Of a stretch of 9,633 bases of DNA, positions 1 to 4,867 are shown piece by piece. The notes under the pieces were generated by a model. That model was not told the origin of the DNA, ran no database searches, and saw nothing but the letters and a program-made list of their open reading frames with translations. Position numbers and translations under genes: made by a program. The DNA lies in contig JAAYPU010000061.1 in assembly GCA_012519645.1 (NCBI GenBank), positions 1 to 9,633 of the forward strand, written 5' to 3'. Source of the DNA: Clostridiales bacterium (GTDB lineage: Bacteria; Bacillota; Clostridia; Peptostreptococcales; JAAYPU01). Within the stretch, counting starts at the first letter, position 1; the number at the start of each line of letters is the position of its first letter.

Positions 1-10
1 AATAAAAATA

Positions 11-116
11 TAGTTAAAACTCCACGATGTCATGACACAAATTGATAGTTAAAACTCCACGATGTTATGGAACAAGTTAACCATTAAAAGACTCCACGAT
101 GTCATGGCACATAACA
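11..116. repeat. Tandem direct repeat, about three 35-37 bp units
   Basis: Three head-to-tail units share the exact core ACTCCACGATGT at 19-30, 54-65 and 91-102. Units 11-45 and 46-80 are both 35 bp and match at 30 of 35 positions by my count. The third unit (81-116) is more diverged and has a two-base insertion before CTCC, which makes the step 37 bp. In every unit the core runs into a 12 bp segment beginning TGT and ending ACA (28-39, 63-74, 100-111); the first contains the perfect 10 bp palindrome TGTCATGACA. The period is not a multiple of three, so this is not a coding repeat. It lacks the conserved-repeat/unique-spacer pattern of a CRISPR array. The array may continue to the left of the window. 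Function is unknown; it could be a regulator-binding array or a small satellite. Confidence 0.85.
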
Positions 117-137
117 TCTAACCTCTAAAAAATGTGA

Positions 138-169
138 TTGATTTTGTTAAATAAAATAACTATTATAAT
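138..169 (+). promoter_or_regulatory. Possible argJ promoter
   Basis: A perfect -10 hexamer TATAAT lies at 164-169, about 42 bases before the argJ start. No good -35 is found at 17 bp: TTGATT at 138-143 is 20 bp away and TTGTTA at 144-149 only 14 bp away. The promoter may therefore be weak or activator-dependent. The -10 is seen; its use is inferred. Confidence 0.4.
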
Positions 170-210
170 ACTGTTGAAATTAACTTGAAAAGAGGGATAA
201 ACGCACTGAT

Positions 211-1428
211 ATGAAAATAATAAATGATAAAGGAATTTCCCATGTAAAGGGATATCAGGCAATAGGATTGTATTGCGGTATTAAAAAAAACAAGCATAAG
301 GATTTGTGTCTTATTTACAGCACCCGGCCTGCAGTTGCAGCAGCTACTTTTACAACAAACCTCGTAAAGGCGGCGCCGGTTTTAGTAGATATGCAGCATA
401 TCCAATCTGATAATATTCAAGCACTTATTATAAATAGCGGGAATGCTAATGCATGTACAGGTGAAGCCGGGTTTGAAAATGCTGTTGAAATGGCAAAGAT
501 AACAGGCACACAATTAGGGATCCGGCCTTATGAAGTATTGGTTTATTCTACAGGAGTAATCGGTGTACCCTTGCCCATGGATAAAATCAAAGCAGGCATA
601 ATAGAAGCAGCCAAATCTCTGGTCAGCAACGGCGAAGACTGCGCACAAGAAGCTATTATGACAACTGATACCTATCCAAAGAAAATATTTGCGGAAGTTG
701 AAATTGGGGGCAAAACAGTATCTATTGCAGGAATTGCAAAAGGCTCAGGTATGATCCACCCCAATATGGCAACCATGTTAAGCTATGTAGTCACAGATGC
801 AAATATCACTAAAGAAATGCTGGAGAAAATGCAAATAGCAAGTGTTGATAAAACCTTTAACATGATTTCCGTAGACGGAGACACCAGCACAAACGATACT
901 GCTACTATTATGGCAAACGGAGCCGCTGAAAATCCTATTATAGATTGTGAAAATGAAGATTATATGATTCTTAAAGATGCCATTCATTTTGTTAATGAAA
1001 CCTTGGCTAAAATGATAGTAAAAGACGGAGAAGGAGCGACAAAGCTCATAGAGGTTATTGTAACAGGCGCACGTACGGAAGAAGATGCCCGTAAATGTGC
1101 CAAATCTGTAATTTCTTCTAATCTTGTTAAAACAGCCATATTCGGTTCAGATGCAAACTGGGGGCGCGTTATTTGCGCTATGGGCTACTCCGGAGGACAA
1201 TTTGAACCTTCTAAAGTAGATTTATCCTTTTCAAGCATTGAGGATACGATCCAGGTATTTTCTAAAGGAACGCCTCTGCCTTTTGATGAAGATTTAGCTT
1301 ACAAAATATTATGTACTGATACCATTACCATGAACATCGAATTAAATGAAGGAAGCTCCGGTGCAAAAGCATGGGGCTGCGATCTAACTTATGAGTATGT
1401 CAGAATTAATGGGGACTACCGAACATAA
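211..1428 (+). CDS. argJ: Glutamate N-acetyltransferase / amino-acid acetyltransferase ArgJ
   Basis: ArgJ (ornithine acetyltransferase) moves the acetyl group from N-acetylornithine to glutamate in the cyclic arginine pathway; many members also make N-acetylglutamate from acetyl-CoA. The 405-residue protein has the normal family length. The self-cleavage region reads KGSGMIHPNMATML (about residues 177-190): by family knowledge the chain cuts between Ala187 and Thr188, and Thr188 becomes the nucleophile of the beta subunit. The oxyanion-hole segment STGVIG is at about 113-118, and the family-typical C-terminal GCDLTYEYVRINGDYRT is complete. Whether it is mono- or bifunctional cannot be told from sequence. 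No argC, argB or argD is visible next to it, so it looks transcribed alone. The nearest purine-rich ribosome site, GAGGG at 192-196, is 14 bases before the ATG, longer than usual. An in-frame TAA at 181-183 and no other start between it and the ATG leave no earlier choice. Confidence 0.95.
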   Translation: MKIINDKGISHVKGYQAIGLYCGIKKNKHKDLCLIYSTRPAVAAATFTTNLVKAAPVLVDMQHIQSDNIQALIINSGNANACTGEAGFENAVEMAKITGTQLGIRPYEVLVYSTGVIGVPLPMDKIKAGIIEAAKSLVSNGEDCAQEAIMTTDTYPKKIFAEVEIGGKTVSIAGIAKGSGMIHPNMATMLSYVVTDANITKEMLEKMQIASVDKTFNMISVDGDTSTNDTATIMANGAAENPIIDCENEDYMILKDAIHFVNETLAKMIVKDGEGATKLIEVIVTGARTEEDARKCAKSVISSNLVKTAIFGSDANWGRVICAMGYSGGQFEPSKVDLSFSSIEDTIQVFSKGTPLPFDEDLAYKILCTDTITMNIELNEGSSGAKAWGCDLTYEYVRINGDYRT

Positions 1429-1460
1429 AAATGAATCAAGCCTTCGCTTGATTCATTTTT
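1427..1460. terminator. Bidirectional intrinsic terminator between argJ and pyrC
   Basis: A perfect 14 bp inverted repeat (1427-1440 with 1447-1460) closes on the six-base loop CCTTCG and starts within the argJ stop codon. Its outer arms are A and T tracts, so the RNA ends in a U run in both directions. It sits between convergent genes, close behind argJ and about 90 bases beyond the pyrC stop, and can serve both. Confidence 0.85.
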
Positions 1461-1499
1461 ATGGTTAAGATTTATGATTTAAGGTTTAAGATTGATGGG

Positions 1500-1526
1500 A
1501 GAAATTTGTTGATAAAACAAATTTCT
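1500..1526. repeat. Hairpin beyond the 3' end of pyrC
   Basis: An 11 bp inverted repeat (1500-1510 with 1516-1526, loop GATAA) lies 25 bases past the pyrC stop. No U tract follows on either strand, so it is more likely an mRNA 3'-end stabiliser or a dispersed intergenic element than a terminator. It is followed by a pyrimidine-rich stretch of ATCTTTCATCTC-type words (1530-1551), resembling the linkers in the other spacers. Confidence 0.5.
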
Positions 1527-1551
1527 TTCATTAACTATCATCTTTCATCTC

Positions 1552-2829
1552 TTATCTCTCATCTGCATATACCACTTTCCCCCCTACGATAGTGGCAACG
1601 GTTTTGCCTGTCAGCTCCATACCATCAAAGGGTGTATTTTTACTCTTGGATTTAAATGTCTTTTTATCCACTATCCACTTTTTATTAGGATGAATAATGG
1701 TTATATCTGCTTCCCGCCCTATTTTCAATGTACCTTTTTCAATTCCCAATAGTTTAGCCGGATTTAAGCTCATAAGTTCAACCAGCTTATTCATATCTAT
1801 CTTTCCCGAATGTACCAGGTTTGTTAAAGCCAGCCCTAATGCAGTCTCCAAACCTACGATTCCATTTGCCGCATACAGCAGATCTTTATTTTTATCTGCA
1901 TCAGAATGAGGAGCATGATCGGTGGCAATAGCATCTACGGTACCGTCCATTATACCTTCTATGATTGCTTCCATGTCTTCACGACTTCGTAACGGAGGAC
2001 TCATCTTTGCATTTGTTCCTTTAGTCAATACATATTCATCCCATAATGAAAAATGGTGCGGTGTTACCTCACAGGAGACAGCAACGCCTCTCATTTTAGC
2101 TCTTCTTATAAGTTCTATGCTGTTCTTTGAAGCTACATGCTGGATATGAACTCTGGCTTTCAGGCTTTCTGCCAGTAATATATCTCTTTCTACAATGATA
2201 TCCTCAGATACCGACGGACGGCCCTGCAATCCTAATTGAGAAGATACATGCCCTTGGTGAATACTGTTGTCATAGACTAAATTTACATCTTCACAATGAA
2301 CACTCGTTAACATGTTTGATTCTTTAGCACTTTTAAGTGCTTCATACATGACTTTGGCATTCATGACCGTCATACCATCGTCCGTTATGCCGACTATACC
2401 TGCATCTTTCAATAACTTATAGTCACATAAGGTTTCTCCCGTCAAGCCTTTAGTGATGCTCCCCATGATATAAACATTGGTTATCGCTTCTTCAGCCTTT
2501 TTTTGAATATATTTTATTGTATCTGCGTTGTCTATGACAGGCTTCGTATTTGGCATACATACAATTGAAGTAAATCCTCCTGCAGCAGCAGCTTCCGAGC
2601 CTGTCAGAATATCCTCTTTTTCTTCAAAACCAGGATCCCGGAGATGAACATGCATATCAATCAGCCCGGGTACTACATAACAACCGTCTGCATCTATAGA
2701 CGTACAGTCTCTTTCAATGGATAATGATCTTATGTCCTTTATTCTACCGTCTTCTACAAGAATATCGTATTTTCCGTTAAGACTCTGACTCGGGTCTATA
2801 ACCGTTCCGTTTTTTATTAATAAACGCAT
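1552..2829 (-). CDS. pyrC: Dihydroorotase, class I
   Basis: PyrC interconverts N-carbamoyl-L-aspartate and dihydroorotate, the third step of UMP synthesis, in the cytoplasm. The 425-residue protein has the class I amidohydrolase layout: an N-terminal beta-sandwich part, the zinc motif DMHVHLRDPG (His60, His62), then MPNTKPV, TDDG (Asp152, which replaces the carboxylated lysine of other amidohydrolases), His179 in SVHCED, His232 in IQHVAS, and catalytic Asp304 in ATDHAPH. All expected metal ligands and active-site residues are present. I chose ATG at 2829 rather than the in-frame GTG at 2841, because TGAGGTG sits seven bases before the ATG, would lie inside the longer reading frame, and the longer start only adds four residues. 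No other pyr gene is adjacent; it appears to be a single-gene unit with its own promoter and leader. Confidence 0.95.
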   Translation of the reverse strand: MRLLIKNGTVIDPSQSLNGKYDILVEDGRIKDIRSLSIERDCTSIDADGCYVVPGLIDMHVHLRDPGFEEKEDILTGSEAAAAGGFTSIVCMPNTKPVIDNADTIKYIQKKAEEAITNVYIMGSITKGLTGETLCDYKLLKDAGIVGITDDGMTVMNAKVMYEALKSAKESNMLTSVHCEDVNLVYDNSIHQGHVSSQLGLQGRPSVSEDIIVERDILLAESLKARVHIQHVASKNSIELIRRAKMRGVAVSCEVTPHHFSLWDEYVLTKGTNAKMSPPLRSREDMEAIIEGIMDGTVDAIATDHAPHSDADKNKDLLYAANGIVGLETALGLALTNLVHSGKIDMNKLVELMSLNPAKLLGIEKGTLKIGREADITIIHPNKKWIVDKKTFKSKSKNTPFDGMELTGKTVATIVGGKVVYADER

Positions 2830-2835
2830 GGTACA

Positions 2836-2859
2836 CCTCACTCTGAGGAAATTTCCTCA
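2836..2859 (-). promoter_or_regulatory. pyrC ribosome site with competing upstream palindrome
   Basis: A perfect 16 bp palindrome (TGAGGAAATTTCCTCA, 2844-2859) lies just before the pyrC Shine-Dalgarno TGAGG (read on the minus strand, 2840-2836). In the mRNA the CCTCA from the palindrome can pair either with its own upstream TGAGG (6 bp stem, 4-base loop) or, across the loop GAG, with the Shine-Dalgarno TGAGG (5 bp stem). The two foldings exclude each other, and the second hides the ribosome site. Regulatory use is inference. Confidence 0.5.
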
Positions 2860-2958
2860 ATTTAAGAATTAAGAATGAAGAATTAAGAGAAAAATCTGAA
2901 CCAATAAACCATTAGCGCTGTTCTGAAGACACTACATATGCTTGAACTACTTCCTCTA

Positions 2959-2986
2959 ATTATACATGATTGATAGAGATTTTCAA
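2959..2986 (-). promoter_or_regulatory. pyrC promoter
   Basis: Read on the minus strand, TTGAAA (2986-2981) is followed after 16 bp by a perfect TATAAT (2964-2959). Initiation near 2952 would give a leader of roughly 120 nt before pyrC. This is a good sigma-A-type match and shows pyrC need not depend on read-through from the carboxyltransferase gene. Confidence 0.6.
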
Positions 2987-3079
2987 AGAATACAATATTA
3001 GCGGTGTATAGCTTTAGGTGCAGGACAAAGCTTTTTGGTATCAGATTTCAGGTTTTATGTATGGATGATATATTAAAAG

Positions 3080-3111
3080 TTAAAATAGGAATTTGCATAA
3101 GCAAATTCCTA
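3080..3111 (-). terminator. Probable terminator of the carboxyltransferase gene
   Basis: A perfect 11 bp inverted repeat (3086-3096 with 3101-3111, four-base loop) is followed on the minus strand by TTTTAACTTTTAA. It lies about 50 bases beyond the stop codon. The stem is AT-rich (GGAATTTGC), so termination may be incomplete. Confidence 0.55.
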
Positions 3112-3166
3112 CTATAATTATTAATTCTTCATTCTTCACTATTAATTGTAAAAACGTAGTTTTTAC
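3086..3166. repeat. Hairpin-linker-hairpin unit, 81 bp
   Basis: Hairpin 3086-3111 (11 bp stem) is joined through a TTAATTCTTCATTCTTCAC-type linker (3120-3147) to a second hairpin, 3148-3155 with 3159-3166 (8 bp stem GTAAAAAC, loop GTA), which overlaps the carboxyltransferase stop codon. The same layout and almost the same length recur at 4714-4795. It looks like a dispersed intergenic element; its identity is not known to me. Confidence 0.5.
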
Positions 3167-4560
3167 ACCGGATATACTTTGTCCTCTTCATTTAGTAAAG
3201 TCGGGTCTAACTGGTATCTTTGAGCGTTTCTATATTTGAAGAAGTCTATAGCAACTTGCGGGAATAATGCATATGTCAGCACATCTTCATCCTGCTCAAT
3301 ATATTGCTTTATTTCATTTTTAATGCTTTCAAGCTCCGGTTCGATCAAGTCAGCCGGTCTGCATGTAATAACTTCTTCATCACCAATAATCTTTTTTACA
3401 ATGTCTTCTTTAATAGGTACAGTTGTTTTCCCATACATACCTTTTACAAGATTTTTAACTTCTTTTGTTACCATCTTATATCTTTCACCCGTTACAACAT
3501 TAAGTACCGCTTGCGTTCCTACTATTTGGCTTGTCGGTGTGACCAAAGGCGGATATCCTAACTCTTCTCTGACTCTAGGAACTTCTTTAAGTACTTCAGC
3601 GTATTTATCCATTGCATTTTGCTGCTTCAACTGAGATACAAGATTTGAAAGCATGCCCCCGGGTACCTGATAAATCAAAGTGTTTATATCTACACCCATA
3701 ACCTTAGGGTCTAAAAGTCCGCTTTCAAGGCTTTTTTCCTGCACCGGCTTGAAATGTTCTGCAATATCATTCAATAGATTGATATCCAATCCCGTGTCGT
3801 ATTTGGTTCCTTTAAGAGCAGCTACAAATGGCTCCGTTGGCGGCTGTGAAGTTCCTCCTGAGAATGGAGAAATAGCAGTGTCAATAACATCCACGCCTGC
3901 TTCAATTGCTTTTAAGTAAGTCATACTTCCAAGACCGCTTGTTGCATGCGTATGCAGTTGAATCGGAATAGATATTTGTGTTTTCATCTTTTTAACTAAT
4001 TCATATGCCCCATATGGATCCAGCAATCCAGCCATATCCTTAATGCATATAGAATCAGCGCCCATTTCTTCAAGTTCCTTGGCTAATGTAATAAATGCAT
4101 CATTAGTATGAACAGGACTGATAGTATAGGATATAGTAGCCTGTGCATGACCTCCTGCTTTTTTTGTAGCCTCTAATGCTTTTTGAAGATTTCTTGTATC
4201 ATTTAATGCATCAAATATTCTGATGATATCAATACCATTCCCAACAGCTTTTTTTACAAATTCTTCTACCACATCATCTGCATAGTGTTTATATCCTAAG
4301 AGGTTTTGACCTCTTAATAACATTTGAAGCTTTGTATTTTTAACATATTTCCTGATAGTTCTTAATCTTTCCCATGGATCTTCCTGTAAAAATCTCAGAG
4401 ACGCATCAAAAGTCGCTCCGCCCCACATTTCTAAGGAATTATAACCTACAGCATCCAATTTTTCCAATATTGGAATCATTTCTTCCGTTTTCATCCTGGT
4501 AGCTATCAGGGACTGGTGGGCATCTCTTAATATTGTTTCTGTAATTTTAACCTTTGCCAT
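3163..4560 (-). CDS. oadA: Carboxyltransferase subunit, oxaloacetate decarboxylase alpha / pyruvate carboxylase B type, no biotin domain
   Basis: The 465-residue protein is the carboxyltransferase of the biotin-dependent pyruvate/oxaloacetate family. It moves CO2 between carboxybiotin and pyruvate/oxaloacetate at a metal centre. A TIM-barrel HMGL-like domain fills about residues 1-270 and the conserved carboxylase domain about 290-460. Expected active-site residues are present: Asp13 in TETILRDAHQSL, the WGGATFD motif (46-52), Lys174 in ICIKDMAGLL (the lysine carboxylated in relatives) and His203/His205 in QLHTHATSG. The chain stops after the conserved domain, and the C-terminal lipoyl/biotinyl domain with its MKM motif is absent, so a separate biotin carrier is needed; none is encoded here. 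No sodium-pump beta subunit is adjacent, so decarboxylase, carboxylase or transcarboxylase roles all remain possible. The gene has its own AGGAGGG ribosome site, promoter and terminator and appears monocistronic. Confidence 0.9.
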   Translation of the reverse strand: MAKVKITETILRDAHQSLIATRMKTEEMIPILEKLDAVGYNSLEMWGGATFDASLRFLQEDPWERLRTIRKYVKNTKLQMLLRGQNLLGYKHYADDVVEEFVKKAVGNGIDIIRIFDALNDTRNLQKALEATKKAGGHAQATISYTISPVHTNDAFITLAKELEEMGADSICIKDMAGLLDPYGAYELVKKMKTQISIPIQLHTHATSGLGSMTYLKAIEAGVDVIDTAISPFSGGTSQPPTEPFVAALKGTKYDTGLDINLLNDIAEHFKPVQEKSLESGLLDPKVMGVDINTLIYQVPGGMLSNLVSQLKQQNAMDKYAEVLKEVPRVREELGYPPLVTPTSQIVGTQAVLNVVTGERYKMVTKEVKNLVKGMYGKTTVPIKEDIVKKIIGDEEVITCRPADLIEPELESIKNEIKQYIEQDEDVLTYALFPQVAIDFFKYRNAQRYQLDPTLLNEEDKVYPV

Positions 4561-4620
4561 TTCAGTTCCCTCCTAATTATACATATTATATTTTTGAAAT
4601 CGGCTTATTAGTACATTTAA

Positions 4621-4652
4621 TACATTATATAATGTATCACATTCTCAATCAA
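4621..4652 (-). promoter_or_regulatory. oadA promoter overlapped by a perfect 16 bp palindrome
   Basis: On the minus strand TTGATT (4652-4647) is followed after 17 bp by TATAAT (4629-4624), placing initiation near 4617 and a leader of about 57 nt. The -10 lies inside the perfect palindrome TACATTATATAATGTA (4621-4636), a plausible operator for a dimeric repressor. I do not recognise the regulator: it does not match the Rex consensus TTGTTA-N6-TAACAA used at the hydrogenase promoter or the BirA and Fur consensus sites I know. Confidence 0.55.
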
Positions 4653-4713
4653 TATATAAATATATTTTATTGTTCTTTATTTTTGAGATATAAATAAAAT
4701 CTCAAGAAAGTTG

Positions 4714-4795
4714 CTTTTGCAATGCTTTGCAAAAGTTACCTTAACTCTTAATTCTTAATTCAAAAATTAAGGAAATTCATTTATGAAGTTTCCTT
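4714..4795. repeat. Hairpin-linker-hairpin unit, 82 bp
   Basis: The first hairpin has arms CTTTTGCAA (4714-4722) and TTGCAAAAG (4727-4735) with loop TGCT. The linker 4744-4761 reads CTTAATTCTTAATTC-like. The second hairpin pairs 4769-4780 with 4783-4795 around a single-base bulge (AAGGAAATTCAT against ATGAA-G-TTTCCTT). Layout and length match the unit at 3086-3166, while the stem sequences differ. Confidence 0.5.
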
Positions 4796-4805
4796 ATATA
4801 TACCA

Positions 4806-4834
4806 ATAAAGAACGTTTATTAAACGTTCTTTAT
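4806..4834 (-). terminator. Terminator of the hydrogenase operon
   Basis: Perfect 14-base arms (4806-4819 with 4821-4834, single central base) form a strong hairpin containing GAACGTTT/AAACGTTC, about 34 bases beyond the hydA stop. The 3' arm ends CTTTATT on the minus strand, giving a short U-rich tail. It is the only strong symmetrical hairpin between hydA and the unit at 4714-4795. Confidence 0.7.
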
Positions 4835-4867
4835 CGATATATTTATAAAATATGAAAGGTATATATA

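Larger units (their letters stand above)
2830..3162. other. 333 bp spacer between pyrC and the carboxyltransferase gene
   Basis: No convincing gene is present. In plus-strand order it holds the pyrC ribosome site and palindrome, an AT-rich linker of TTAATTC/TTCATTC-type words (2861-2887, minus sense), the pyrC promoter, about 95 bases in which I see nothing, and then a hairpin-linker-hairpin unit at 3086-3166. Two linkers of similar wording in opposite orientation, minus-sense at 2861-2887 and plus-sense at 3120-3147, flank the spacer. Confidence 0.7.
4561..4867. other. 307 bp spacer between oadA and the hydrogenase operon
   Basis: No gene is supported. It contains, in plus-strand order, the oadA ribosome site and promoter palindrome, an AT-rich stretch, a 7 bp inverted repeat (4683-4689 with 4699-4705), the hairpin-linker-hairpin unit at 4714-4795, and the hydA terminator at 4806-4834. 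Confidence 0.7.

Noticed and set aside
11..116. The tandem repeat as a CRISPR array
   Set aside because: The similar part occupies most of each 35 bp unit, so there are no unique spacers of CRISPR length, the units diverge, and no cas gene is seen.
141..162. TTGTTAAATAAAATAACTA before argJ as another Rex site
   Set aside because: The half-sites are seven rather than six bases apart and the right half is TAACTA; at six bases the match disappears.
2839..2841. GTG at 2841 as the pyrC start
   Set aside because: It adds only four residues that encode the Shine-Dalgarno sequence of the better-placed ATG at 2829.
2883..2912. Nine-residue leader peptide MVYWFRFFS in the pyrC leader (minus strand)
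   Set aside because: It has no Shine-Dalgarno sequence and no attenuator-type terminator follows; the composition shows no link to pyrimidine sensing.
4651..4668. AT palindrome AATATATAAATATATT upstream of the oadA promoter
   Set aside because: It is low-complexity AT sequence of a kind expected by chance in this base composition.
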